A stretch of 64,000 nt of DNA from assembly GCF_009931695.1 (NCBI RefSeq), contig NZ_CP048000.1, positions 2,125,501 to 2,189,500 of the forward strand, written 5' to 3'. Each line of letters begins with the position of its first letter. Positions within the stretch are counted from its first letter, which is position 1. The notes under the pieces were generated by a model. The model saw only the letters and a program-made list of their open reading frames with translations. It had not been told where the DNA came from and ran no database searches. The translations under genes were made by a program, and so were the position numbers. Positions 25,740 to 35,136 of the stretch are shown here, one piece after another. Source of the stretch: Anaerocolumna sedimenticola (lineage in GTDB: Bacteria; Bacillota; Clostridia; Lachnospirales; Lachnospiraceae).

Positions 25740-27143
25740 GTGAAAAAATCATTAATTCTGTTACTTGTTATAGTATTGGTTTTAGGTTCCTGCTCGAAAG
25801 ATATAAGGACAAAACAGACTACTCCTAAAGTGCTAACTAAAAAAAATGTTCAATCCAATGCAACAAAGGCAAGCAGGACAGAAGAAGCAAAAGAAACAGT
25901 TATAGAAAAAGAAGTAGTAACAGAAGAAGATATACTAAATGAAATGAAAAGTGAGGACAAGAATTGGATGAACCTCACCAATAAGCAATACCTGAAAGAT
26001 TTTGATTATTTATATAAACAATTAAAGGAAAATTACCCTTTTTTTGGTGTGGCAAAACGTAAGTATGGTATTGATTTAAAAAAACGCTATGAAAAAACCA
26101 GAAAGTTACTTGAATCCTGTGACAATGATTATAATTTCTTTTATCTGTTACGTGAAGAATTTATTCCCCAGGAGTTTATCGGACATATGTCTTTATGGGG
26201 AACACGTTATTTATCAGAGGTCAAAAATAAAAAGGATTTCGTAGTAAATTTTCCACAATACGGGGAACAGCTCAATCCATATATAAAAGCACTGGAAAAT
26301 CCAGTTTCAATAAAAAATTACGAAAAAATGACTACGTTCTTCGAAAATTTATCTAAAAAAGCAGAAGAAGCTAACAAAAGGAATGAAATCTCTGAAAATT
26401 CCAATTCAAATGAATATGAAAATGAGATTGCTTCAGCTAATGTAACAACAAAACTAATAGAAGATAAAAAAATTGCATATATACAAGTACAGTCTTTTGA
26501 TATGGATTGCTATAAAGAAGATATAAAAACCCTTATGGAATTTTATAAAAAAGTCAGTGGTTATGATAATCTTATCATAGATATTTCGGAAAATGGCGGA
26601 GGAGGAATGGATTACTTTAATGATTTGATCGTATCTCCTAATATTGATAAGCCTATACAAGTACCAGTTTACTCATTTATTAAGGCTGGTGAAAATAATA
26701 ATAAATTCTTAAAGATCAAGGAGGGTATTAAAAACGGCGAGTGGAAACCGGTAAAGGAAATCCCCCCTTTACCCGAAATAAATAAGGATGATTTACAGGA
26801 ACTGGATTATTTTAACGATGAAGTATATACCATAGAACCCATGGGAAAAGAAAAGTTATTTAAAGGTAAAATCTGGCTCCTGGTCAGTGAAATGAATTAT
26901 TCATCCTCTGAATATGCGGCGATGGTTTCTAAATATTCGGGATTTGCAGAATTAGTAGGAAGAAATACCGACGGAGACGGAATAGGAACAGATCCCGTCT
27001 ATGTTATATTGCCAAATAGCGGATTAGTTGTTCAGTACAGCCCATATATGGTGCAACAGCAGATGGAGCTAACAGCGAAGAATTTGGGACAAAGCCGGAT
27101 ATATTATCTTCAGAAGGAGAGGAACCACTTAATACCTGTTTAA
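25740..27143 (+). CDS. S41-family peptidase-like lipoprotein
   Basis: A 467-residue exported protein. The lipobox LVLGSC gives a lipidated cysteine at about residue 18. A Lys/Glu/Thr-rich linker follows, then a helical region (residues about 80-140). The C-terminal tail-specific-protease-like domain has KIAYIQVQSFDMD, LIIDISENGGG, and LVSEMNYSSSEYAAMV with the likely nucleophile serine, then GRNTDGDGIGTDP. No PDZ domain is obvious. Two GTG starts are possible (25728 and 25740); 25740 is preferred because GAGGAAGG precedes it at a better distance. Substrate unknown. Confidence 0.75.
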   Translation: MKKSLILLLVIVLVLGSCSKDIRTKQTTPKVLTKKNVQSNATKASRTEEAKETVIEKEVVTEEDILNEMKSEDKNWMNLTNKQYLKDFDYLYKQLKENYPFFGVAKRKYGIDLKKRYEKTRKLLESCDNDYNFFYLLREEFIPQEFIGHMSLWGTRYLSEVKNKKDFVVNFPQYGEQLNPYIKALENPVSIKNYEKMTTFFENLSKKAEEANKRNEISENSNSNEYENEIASANVTTKLIEDKKIAYIQVQSFDMDCYKEDIKTLMEFYKKVSGYDNLIIDISENGGGGMDYFNDLIVSPNIDKPIQVPVYSFIKAGENNNKFLKIKEGIKNGEWKPVKEIPPLPEINKDDLQELDYFNDEVYTIEPMGKEKLFKGKIWLLVSEMNYSSSEYAAMVSKYSGFAELVGRNTDGDGIGTDPVYVILPNSGLVVQYSPYMVQQQMELTAKNLGQSRIYYLQKERNHLIPV

Positions 27144-27370
27144 AAGAAATTCGTCAAATGAAGTAGAAAAGTACGGATAAAACCGACCCTTTGTATAATT
27201 AATATATCATTTTTATTGGAAAGATAATAGTTATTTACATTAATTTTAGGATTGACTTCTTAGCAGTGCTATGTTAGGATAATTTTAGAATTTGAGTATA
27301 GTTGGAATATAATAAACAAATATCTTGATGACATAGATTAAAAAATATAAAAAGAAAGCAGGCGAATAAA

Positions 27371-27472
27371 ATGATGAATTTAAATAGTAATGCTAACAAA
27401 TTAAATAGTTCTATTTATACTTTGGAAGTTGTTTTATTCGCAGTTTTAGATTCGAAAAGTGAGAACATATAA
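27371..27472 (+). CDS. Putative leader peptide of the ABC-F gene
   Basis: A 33-residue frame (MMNLNSNANK...VLFAVLDSKSENI) lies 280 nt upstream of an ABC-F gene and is followed by a terminator at 27558-27588. This is the arrangement of ribosome-stalling attenuators that turn on ABC-F antibiotic-resistance genes when a drug binds the ribosome. The ribosome site is weak (AAAGCAGG). Coding is inferred from position only. Confidence 0.5.
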   Translation: MMNLNSNANKLNSSIYTLEVVLFAVLDSKSENI

Positions 27473-27557
27473 AGATAAGTTCTACTTTAGACTCTTAAAG
27501 GGAGAATATAGGAGTAATGAAGTACTCTTATCTGCCTGAAAGCAAATATCTCTTAAG

Positions 27558-27588
27558 AAAAACACTTTCATAAGAAAGTGTTTTTTTA
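27558..27588 (+). terminator. Attenuator terminator before the ABC-F gene
   Basis: AAACACTTTC and GAAAGTGTTT form a 10-bp stem with an ATAA loop and run into TTTTTTT. It sits between the leader peptide and the ABC-F start, so it can block transcription into the gene. Confidence 0.85.
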
Positions 27589-27751
27589 ATGCGTTTAAAG
27601 TAAAATGTTGACAGGTTAATTTTTGTACATCAATAAGCGGTGCATTAAATTTAAGAAAACAGCATAGCCTGTTTTTACTGAATATTATTTGGGAGGTGGG
27701 AAAATGAATAAAGAGCTTATCTAACGAATGAATTAAAATGAAAGAAGGAAA

Positions 27752-29286
27752 ATGATGTTAGATATAAAGAATGTGACGATTTCTAAAAAAGAAGATAACA
27801 GGTTATTAGTGAAAGATTTTAATTTTACCCTGAATCAGGGAGACAAAGCAGTTATTATTGGGGAAGAAGGAAACGGTAAAAGTACTCTGTTAAAGTTTAT
27901 CTATGATAAGAACTTAATAGAAACTTATTGTGATTATTCCGGTCAGATCTTAGGCGGTAGTAAATTAGGTTATCTGGAACAGGAAATGAATGAGAAATGG
28001 CTGAACAGCAGTGTGGCCGATTTCTTATCAGAAGTGGATATTTATAGTTGTTCTGATCCAAGCATATGGACGATGAATATAGATGCTTCCCTGTTTAGCA
28101 GCAATCAGCTTATGAAGACCCTATCCGGTGGTGAAAAGGTAAAAATCCGGCTGATCAAGTTACTGGCGGAAGAACCGGATGTCCTCCTTATGGATGAGCC
28201 TACCAACGACTTGGATATCTCCACTTTGGAATGGCTGGAGGATTTTATTAATCATTCCAAATGCCCTATTTTATTTGTATCCCATGATGAGGCTATGATT
28301 GAAAATACAGCAAATGTAATCATTCATTTGGAGCAAGTAAAACGAAAGACAGAACCTAAATATACCATAGTTTACATGGGATATAAAGAATACGTAGAAA
28401 AGCGGTTAAGCGGTTTACAGAAACAGGAGATGGTTGCCAGAAAACAAAGAGAAGATTATAAAAAACAGATGCAGCGCTGGCAGCAGATTTATAATAAGGT
28501 AGATAACAGACAGGACACCATATCCAGAGGGAATCCGGCGGGGGCAGATTACTAAAAAAGAAGATGAAGAATTTATTGTCCCAGGAAAAACGTATTGAAA
28601 AGAAGGCTGAAGAATTTACGGAAATACCGGATGTGGAAGAAGCAATCCTATTTGATTTTCCCGATGATGTACAGATACCAAAGGGAAAAAAGGTATTAGA
28701 ATATTCTGTAGATGCCTTAAAGATCGGCAAAGATGGAGAAGAAGTAGTATTAGCCGAAGATATATTTCTGCGTGTAACCGGACCGGAACATGTTGCAATC
28801 ATCGGAGATAACGGTATCGGTAAAACAACTTTTCTGCATGGAGTTTCAAAAGAATTATTAGAGCGTAAAGACATTAAGGCTGGTTATATGCCTCAAAATT
28901 ATGAGGAATTATTGGATTACAACAGGTTTCCGGTTGATTTCCTGGTGGCCAGCGGTCAGAAAGAGGATATTACCAAGGCATTTACTTTTATGGGAGGTAT
29001 GAAATTTACCCGTGAGGAAATGGAGCATAAAATAGGAGATTTAAGCGGTGGGCAGAAAGCAAAATTGATTCTTCTGAAATTAATACTGGATGGATGTAAT
29101 GTTTTAATATTAGACGAACCCACCAGAAACTTAAGTCCATTATCCAATCCGGTGATCCGAGGGGTATTAGCGGATTATAACGGTACAATTATCAGTGTCA
29201 CACATGATAGAAAATATATGGAAGAAGTTGCAACTACTATATATGAATTAACGAAAACAGGATTAAAAAAGGTAAAAGGGGATTAA
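27752..29286 (+). pseudogene. ABC-F ribosomal protection-type ATPase, frameshifted
   Basis: Two adjacent frames (27752-28555 and 28564-29286) are the halves of one ABC-F protein. Half 1 has Walker A GEEGNGKST, signature LSGGEKVKI and Walker B LLMDEPTNDLD, then a charged linker. Half 2 has GDNGIGKTT, LSGGQKAKL and the variant LILDEPTRNLSPLSNP, with HDRKYMEEV. No membrane segments are present. The break is at the G5 run 28540-28544: one extra G restores the frame (GNPAGGRLLKKKMKNLL). The DEPTRNxSP variant is typical of Vga/Lsa-like antibiotic-resistance ABC-F proteins, which remove drugs from the ribosome. The upstream leader peptide and terminator support this. It could be phase-variable, truly broken, or a base-calling error. 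Confidence 0.85.
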
Positions 29287-29356
29287 TATAACCACAAAGA
29301 AAGAATTATAGAACAATATACAGAACTGTGAAATAACTTGGAGGATAATTGAAACT

Positions 29357-30337
29357 ATGGAACACGATATAACAAAACAGAAAGATGGAGAACTTACCGA
29401 ATCCAAAGGGCTTAATCCGAGGCTAATTGACAATGCAAAGCTGATTAAAAGGTTAGAAAAACCAAAGGGTAGAATTGATGTGGTAATTGACACGGATACC
29501 TTTAATGAGATTGATGACCAGTTTGCTCTTTCCTATTTGATAAAATCAGAGGATAAGTTGAATTTAAAAGCAATTTATGCAGCGCCCTTTCATAATGATA
29601 AATCCACCGGGCCTGCCGATGGTATGGAAAAGAGTTATGGAGAAATTATTAAGATTCTTACCTTATTGGAGAGAGAAGATTTAAAGGAGTATGTTTACCG
29701 CGGTTCCAAAACTTATCTTCCATCTGAAACACAGCCGGTTATTTCGGAGGCAGCTAACGATTTAGTGAAACGGGCCATGAGTTATACGGAAGAAAAGCCG
29801 CTTTATGTGGTGGCAATCGGAGCAATCACTAATATAGCCTCAGCAATATTAATAAATCCGGCCATTCTGGATCGAATTGTACTGGTCTGGCTTGGCGGAC
29901 ATTCTTATGAATGGCCGAATAACAGGGAATTTAATTTGTATCAGGATGTTGCAGGTGCAAGAATCATTTTCTCCTGCGGGGTACCTCTTATTCAGCTTCC
30001 CTGTATGGGTGTGGTATCCGCTTTTGCAACCACCGGACCGGAACTGGAATATCACCTGCGCGGAAAGAACAAGCTTTGCGATTATTTAATTGATGTTACT
30101 ACGGCCGAGGCTGCTATGTATCAGGGAGGTTTGGCATGGAGCAGGGCTATTTGGGACGTGACTGCAGTGGCCTGGTTACTGGATGGCGATTTCGAATATG
30201 ACAAACTTGTTCATAGTCCAATACCGGAATATGATGACAGGTATGCTTTTGATGAAAACCGGCATTTTATAAAATATGTATACCATATTAACAGAGATAA
30301 CCTGTTTGCGGACCTTTTCCAAAAATTAAGCCGTTAA
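29357..30337 (+). CDS. Nucleoside hydrolase (IUNH family)
   Basis: Hydrolyses the N-glycosidic bond of ribonucleosides, releasing base and ribose. The 326-residue protein has the calcium site DTDTFNEIDDQFAL near residue 43-56. It also shows YVVAIGAITNIASAIL, LVWLGGHSYEW, REFNLYQDVAGA and a C-terminal WDVTAVAWLL with the conserved aspartate. The N-terminal 35 residues are an extension rich in charges. TTGGAGG precedes the ATG. A terminator ends the unit. Nucleobase preference cannot be told. Confidence 0.9.
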   Translation: MEHDITKQKDGELTESKGLNPRLIDNAKLIKRLEKPKGRIDVVIDTDTFNEIDDQFALSYLIKSEDKLNLKAIYAAPFHNDKSTGPADGMEKSYGEIIKILTLLEREDLKEYVYRGSKTYLPSETQPVISEAANDLVKRAMSYTEEKPLYVVAIGAITNIASAILINPAILDRIVLVWLGGHSYEWPNNREFNLYQDVAGARIIFSCGVPLIQLPCMGVVSAFATTGPELEYHLRGKNKLCDYLIDVTTAEAAMYQGGLAWSRAIWDVTAVAWLLDGDFEYDKLVHSPIPEYDDRYAFDENRHFIKYVYHINRDNLFADLFQKLSR

Positions 30338-30353
30338 TATTCTATATACAAAC

Positions 30354-30435
30354 AAGGGACTGTGCAAAATTACAAATTAAACTACTTTGCCTGGAATCCA
30401 GGAATACAGTTGTTACTTTGATATAGTCCCTTTTT
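30354..30435 (+). terminator. Terminator after the nucleoside hydrolase
   Basis: AAGGGACT (30354-30361) pairs with AGTCCCTT (30425-30432) and is followed by TTTTT. An inner CCTGGAATCCAGG hairpin fills the loop. Confidence 0.7.
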
Positions 30436-30565
30436 GTGTATCTTTTTATTAATCTTTCTCTCTTTTGTGGATAAATCACTATTTTTCCTCTTACATAATA
30501 TTTCAATTCAGGAAATTATGTAACATCATTATTATTCTTAATCTTTTACTTTTAAATTCATTAAG

Positions 30566-31515
30566 TTATCTATTCATATGTTTATGGGAAAAGGTATCCC
30601 GGTATTGAGTCGGGGTGATACCCTCAATCTTCTTAAATACTTTCATAAATAGTTTCTCATCCTGAAAACCGCATAATTTTCCTATGGTACGGACCTTTAA
30701 TGTAATATCGTTGATAAGCAGGTTTTTTGATATGGCAATCCTTGTCCGGTTTATGTAATTAATTAAGGGATATCCCGTATACTTTTTAAACAGACTGGAA
30801 AGATATGTGGGGTTATATCCGAACATCTCAGCTAATTCCTGAACAGTTAAAGGCTGATTATAATAAAGTCTGATCCATTCAATGATATTAATGACAGCTA
30901 CGGGAATGTTATGCTTTGTTAAGTCCGGCATAAACAGTGCTTCTGTACTCAATTCCAGCAATAAAAAACTCAATATATAATGGCAGCGGTAAGTTGCCGC
31001 ATAATTTTCTCTTTTTGCAGTATCAAGCAGCTGAACAAAAAAAGGGAAGAGCGGTTATCATTTGGCAGAGTTCCGAATTCCGGCATAATGTAATTGGTCA
31101 TGGTAAATGGTGTCTGTGAAGGTCCTACATTCCAGATTTCCAAGTTTCTTTTCAAACTGGAGGAATTATAGTATTTATAGTCCGGATCCTGGATAGTAAA
31201 ATGAGCCCAATAATAGGATAAAGGTTCTTCACTGGGTTTATAACCATAATGGTGCCATCCTGCGAACAGAATAATGAACTGGTCAGGTCCTATATCATAA
31301 TTAACACCGTTTTGATTAATATGCAGGGTACCTTTTCTGATGATAATTAATACATTGGAATCCAGGTTTCTGTCGGGGTGAACAAAATTATGATTATTGG
31401 TTAAATTTCCGCTGGTTAAATAGTGAATTGGATATTTTACATCACTTACTAAGTATAACATATGGGATTTGACCACCTTTTTTATGGTATGGGGAGTTGT
31501 AACAGAAATTTCCAT
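30566..31515 (-). pseudogene. AraC-family transcription regulator, frameshifted
   Basis: The N-terminal frame (31515-30970) is an AraC cupin-like ligand-binding domain (LIIIRKGTLHINQNG, IGPDQFIILFAGWHHYGY). The C-terminal frame (30973-30566) has the two helix-turn-helix units (LTVQELAEMFGYNPTYLSSL and VRTIGKLCGFQDEKLFMKVF). They overlap out of phase; adding one T to the T7 run (A7 at 31037-31043 on the plus strand) restores a single protein of about 316 residues. It is divergent from the sugar ABC operon at 31710, which it probably regulates in response to a plant-derived arabinoside. Confidence 0.85.
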
Positions 31516-31709
31516 ATATTATCATATAAGCATAACATATGTACATAATGTTGAATTAAATAAATTTTATCCAATATAATATAGCATTTTGACTATAAAA
31601 AGTCAATGCCATTGTATTAAAGTCGTATATTTTTATAAATAATAACAAAGTTGAATTAAGTCGCATAATAATAGCATATGGGAAATGGACTCATTAGGAG
31701 GAGGATACT
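31516..31709. promoter_or_regulatory. Divergent promoter region between the araC-type gene and the sugar importer
   Basis: A 194-bp AT-rich gap shared by two outward-facing genes. AGGAGG at 31697-31702 serves the binding protein. Operators were not resolved by eye. Confidence 0.5.
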
Positions 31710-33086
31710 ATGAAATTAAAAAAGGTATTGGCAGTTTGTTTGGTTATTATAATGGCAGCTGTAACCATAGTTGGATGCAGTAAGGATAACAGTAAGACAA
31801 CGAATTCCGATTCAGGAACTGCGGCAGAGAAAGCAACGGCAGAACAGACTCCGTCAGAAACTAAATCAGATAACTCAGGAGAAGTGGTAACTTTGAATTT
31901 TATGGGATGGGAAGCAAGTCCGTTAGAGACAGCTGCGGTAGAAGACGGTATTGCAATATTTGAGAAAGCACATCCGAATATTAAGGTAAATTACACACCG
32001 GGACTTGCTGGAAGTGAATATAATGCAAAATTATTAGCTTCCGCAGCTTCAAATTCCATGCCGGATGTTATGTTTATGATGGCAAATGCCTACCGGCAAT
32101 TTGTATCAAAAGGTGCGCTTTTAGAAGTAACGGATAAGTTCAACGGGGAATTTCCACTGGACGATTTTATTGATTCGTCCAAAACAATTATGAGTATAGA
32201 TGGTAAGGTATATGGGGTATCTTCCTGTACCGTGTCCCCGATTCTTTACTACAATAAAGATGTGTTTGATACTGCCGGAGTAGAATATCCAAACTCCGAC
32301 CCTGCAAATAGCTGGACAATGGATGAATTCAGGGAAGTTGCCAAGAAATTATCAACCGATGATATCTACGGCTGTTACGGACTTGAAACAGTAGCCGATA
32401 CCCTTGCTGCTCAGATTATTTCCAATGGGGGAGCCAGATACAGCGCAGATTATAAGACCAGTACCATGAATACACCGGAAGTAAAGAAAGTATTAGAAAC
32501 GATCAAAGCGGTTCGTGTGGAAGACGGTTCTGCTCCCGATGCCACGACCTTAGACAGCGTTGGTATGAAAGCCGTACAAATGCTTGAAACCGGTAAAGTT
32601 GCCATGTTAATTGACGGTTCCTGGGCATTGCAGGAACTAGCGGCTTCGGGAATGAATGTTGGAATGGCACCGCTTCCATCCTACGGTAAAGTACTTACAA
32701 CCGGTCAGGCTCATTTGCATTGTATTTCCGCAGGAACCAAATATCCGGAACAGGCCTGGGAATTTGTTAAATTCCTGTCCAGCCTGGATTATCAGGGAGC
32801 TTTAGTAAGTTCAGGACTTTGGATGCCGAACCGTAAATCCATGTATGAAGCCGATATGGTAGCTAAATGGTACAAAGATGATGTACATGGTGACAGCTAT
32901 AAAAACATGCTGAATTATTTTAAAGATGCAGTAGTAGATCCTGCAGCACTTCAGTATTCCTCTAAATGCAGTGATATCATTTCCGAAGAGACAAAACTGT
33001 ATTTTACCGATGCCCAGGACATTGACACTACCTTGCAGAATATTGATAAAAGATCAAATGAAGCAATTGCAGAAGCTTTAGAGTAA
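31710..33086 (+). CDS. ABC sugar importer substrate-binding lipoprotein
   Basis: A 458-residue extracellular family-1 binding protein. It has a signal sequence with lipobox TIVGC (lipidated cysteine at about 24), a Thr/Ser/Glu-rich linker, then the two-lobed fold with LNFMGWEASPLE, YNAKLLASAASNSMPDV, and GKVAMLIDGSWALQEL. Two permeases and a GH127 enzyme follow, so the ligand is likely an arabinose-containing oligosaccharide. A hairpin (33099-33129) lies after the stop. Confidence 0.9.
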   Translation: MKLKKVLAVCLVIIMAAVTIVGCSKDNSKTTNSDSGTAAEKATAEQTPSETKSDNSGEVVTLNFMGWEASPLETAAVEDGIAIFEKAHPNIKVNYTPGLAGSEYNAKLLASAASNSMPDVMFMMANAYRQFVSKGALLEVTDKFNGEFPLDDFIDSSKTIMSIDGKVYGVSSCTVSPILYYNKDVFDTAGVEYPNSDPANSWTMDEFREVAKKLSTDDIYGCYGLETVADTLAAQIISNGGARYSADYKTSTMNTPEVKKVLETIKAVRVEDGSAPDATTLDSVGMKAVQMLETGKVAMLIDGSWALQELAASGMNVGMAPLPSYGKVLTTGQAHLHCISAGTKYPEQAWEFVKFLSSLDYQGALVSSGLWMPNRKSMYEADMVAKWYKDDVHGDSYKNMLNYFKDAVVDPAALQYSSKCSDIISEETKLYFTDAQDIDTTLQNIDKRSNEAIAEALE

Positions 33087-33098
33087 TTACATTATTTT

Positions 33099-33129
33099 AA
33101 CGCCAGAGTGTAATATCTGCTCTGGCGTT
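33099..33129 (+). terminator. Intercistronic hairpin after the binding-protein gene
   Basis: AACGCCAGAG and CTCTGGCGTT form a perfect 10-bp stem with an 11-nt loop and no long T-run. Such stems after binding-protein genes commonly protect the upstream mRNA or attenuate the permeases. Confidence 0.65.
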
Positions 33130-33158
33130 CTTAGATTAAAACAATTAAGGAGGCATAA

Positions 33159-33286
33159 GAGTGAAAGAAAATTTAGGAAATGAAAGGTTGCCACAATGTG
33201 ATTCTTTCACTCTGCGAAACTTTGTTTCGCATTTTATTCTGTGGCAGTATCGCAGGACTACCTGCGATATGCAATGGGTGTAAAAA
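33159..33286 (+). promoter_or_regulatory. Pseudoknotted leader element, copy B (ABC permease)
   Basis: P1 GAGTGAAAG (33159-33167) pairs with CTTTCACTC (33204-33212). P2 GCCACA (33190-33195) pairs with TGTGGC (33240-33245). An extra hairpin TGCGAAAC/GTTTCGCA lies between (33213-33231). P3 is ATCGCAG/CTGCGAT (33249-33268). The tail TATGCAATGGGTGTAAAAA reaches the permease ATG. A strong AAGGAGG precedes it, followed by a GTG that opens a 40-codon frame. Confidence 0.75.
33161..33283 (+). CDS. Possible 40-residue upstream peptide within leader B
   Basis: GTG at 33161, 9 nt after AAGGAGG, opens a frame that runs through the whole leader (including LPQCDSFTLRN and LWQYRRTTCDMQWV) and stops 3 nt before the permease ATG. 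The permease has only a weak ribosome site, so translational coupling is possible. Leader F can encode a similar peptide (LPRRDSFT, CDMQ), but other copies are interrupted, so coding is uncertain. Confidence 0.35.
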   Translation: MKENLGNERLPQCDSFTLRNFVSHFILWQYRRTTCDMQWV

Positions 33287-34192
33287 ATGAAAGCAGTTGC
33301 TGTACCGAAAAAGAAACCCGGAAAGCTGTTCAATGATGCAAAATGGGCCTGGGTTATGTTGTTACCGAATATATTAGGATTTTTTATGTTTATGCTGATA
33401 CCGGTCGCAGCCACCTTTGTATTAAGTTTTACAAAATATGATATGTTAACAAAACCGAAATTCATCGGATTAAAAAATTATATCGATATGGTACATGACC
33501 CTATCGTATGGCAGGTTACTGGTAATACCATAATGTATACGGTTATGACCGTTCCTGTGGGAATGAGTTTATCTCTGCTGCTGGCAGTAGCGCTGGATCA
33601 GAAAATCGGGTTAAAACGGTTTTACCGGGCAGCCTTCTTTTTACCCTCAATTACTTCCATGGTAGTTATCTCCATTGTATGGCAGTGGATTTATAACCCG
33701 GAATTTGGGCTGCTGAATTTTGGCTTATCTATTCTGGGGCTTCCTACCGGTAAATGGCTTACAAGTGCCTCCACTTCTCTGGTATCCATTGCAATCGTAG
33801 GTATATGGAAGCGTTTAGGATATGACATGATTATCTTTTTATCCGGTCTGCAGGGAATTTCCACTACCTATTATGAAGCAGCAAAGCTGGATGGAGCCAG
33901 CAAGACCCAGCAGTTTCGTTACATAACGGTTCCTATGTTAAAACCAACTACATTTTTTGTATTTATTATGGCAATTATTAACTCATTCCAGGTATTTGAT
34001 CAGGTTATGTTAATGACAACCGGCGGTCCCGGAAGGTCATCTTCCGTATTGGTACATTATCTGTATCAGAATGCATTCCAGTATTTTAAATTAGGTTATG
34101 CCTGCTCAATTGCTTACCTGCTATTTGCAATTGTTATGATTATAACCGCAATTAATTTAAAAATGGAAAAAAATATGAGAGAAATCTATTAA
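33287..34192 (+). CDS. ABC sugar importer permease (MalF/UgpA type)
   Basis: A 301-residue inner-membrane permease with about six transmembrane helices starting at residue 18 (WVMLLPNILGFFMFMLIPV). The cytoplasmic EAA loop is EAAKLDGASKTQQFRYITVP. It pairs with the next gene to form the channel for the binding protein upstream. The ATG at 33287 closes leader element B. No ATPase gene is nearby; such importers often share one MsmX-type ATPase encoded elsewhere. Confidence 0.93.
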   Translation: MKAVAVPKKKPGKLFNDAKWAWVMLLPNILGFFMFMLIPVAATFVLSFTKYDMLTKPKFIGLKNYIDMVHDPIVWQVTGNTIMYTVMTVPVGMSLSLLLAVALDQKIGLKRFYRAAFFLPSITSMVVISIVWQWIYNPEFGLLNFGLSILGLPTGKWLTSASTSLVSIAIVGIWKRLGYDMIIFLSGLQGISTTYYEAAKLDGASKTQQFRYITVPMLKPTTFFVFIMAIINSFQVFDQVMLMTTGGPGRSSSVLVHYLYQNAFQYFKLGYACSIAYLLFAIVMIITAINLKMEKNMREIY

Positions 34193-34205
34193 GGAGGGAG
34201 ATTAC

Positions 34206-35039
34206 ATGTCAAATAAAACAAAAAATAGAATAATAAAAATTATTTCACATTGCGTTCTGCTTTTTGGTTCTTTTTTAATGCTGGTACCCTTTCTTTGGAT
34301 GCTGTCTTCTTCTTTCAAGGATTTAGGTGAGGTATTTGTATTTCCGCCGAAAATCTTTGGCAAGCGTTTGGTATGGGAAAACTATACCAATATTTCATCC
34401 CGTTTTAATTATTTTGCTTATTTTATGAATAGTGTAAAAGTATCTGCCTGGGTGGTATTTTTTCAGGTATTTACCTCAGCTCTGGCGGGATATGTGTTTG
34501 CACGGCTTAATTTCAAAGGCAGGGATAAAATCTTTATGTTGTATTTGGGAACCATGATGATTCCTTTTCACGTAACTGTTATAACAAACTTCCTGCAAAT
34601 GTCCTCCTATGGACTGGTAAATACATTATGGTCGTTGATGATACCTCCCATGGTATCCGCTTTTGGAACGTTCTTAATGAGACAGTTTTTCATTACGGTC
34701 CCCAGAGAATTAGATGAAGCGGCTAAGATTGACGGCTGTAATCCGTTTCAGATCTTTATCCAAATACTATTGCCAATGGCTAAATCTACCATAGCAACCC
34801 TGGTTATCTTCTGCTATATGAATACCTGGAATGACTATTTTACTCCTTTGATTTATATTAATAACGCTGCAAAATATACCCTGCCTCTGGGGCTGGCAAG
34901 CATGAAAGGTATGTATTCCACAGACTGGCCGGTGCTTATGGCATCTTCTACCATTGCCGTCATGCCGGTATTAATCGTGTTCCTGTTTGCACAGGATGCA
35001 TTTGTAAAAGGTGTTATGTTATCCGGTATGAAAGACTGA
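34206..35039 (+). CDS. ABC sugar importer permease (MalG/UgpE type)
   Basis: A 277-residue partner permease with six predicted helices (first at about 13-33, LLFGSFLMLVPFLWMLSSSF) and the EAA loop DEAAKIDGCNPFQIFIQILL. AGGAGGG precedes the ATG; the gene is 13 nt after its partner. The C terminus FVKGVMLSGMKD is characteristic of MalG-type permeases. Confidence 0.94.
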   Translation: MSNKTKNRIIKIISHCVLLFGSFLMLVPFLWMLSSSFKDLGEVFVFPPKIFGKRLVWENYTNISSRFNYFAYFMNSVKVSAWVVFFQVFTSALAGYVFARLNFKGRDKIFMLYLGTMMIPFHVTVITNFLQMSSYGLVNTLWSLMIPPMVSAFGTFLMRQFFITVPRELDEAAKIDGCNPFQIFIQILLPMAKSTIATLVIFCYMNTWNDYFTPLIYINNAAKYTLPLGLASMKGMYSTDWPVLMASSTIAVMPVLIVFLFAQDAFVKGVMLSGMKD

Positions 35040-35136
35040 TAAGGTAAAATAGTATGAACGTTAGATTAAAATATCCGTATCCATTTTTTATGTAAAAATA
35101 TAAACGGGAATATAAATAAGATTGGAGCGTAGTTAT

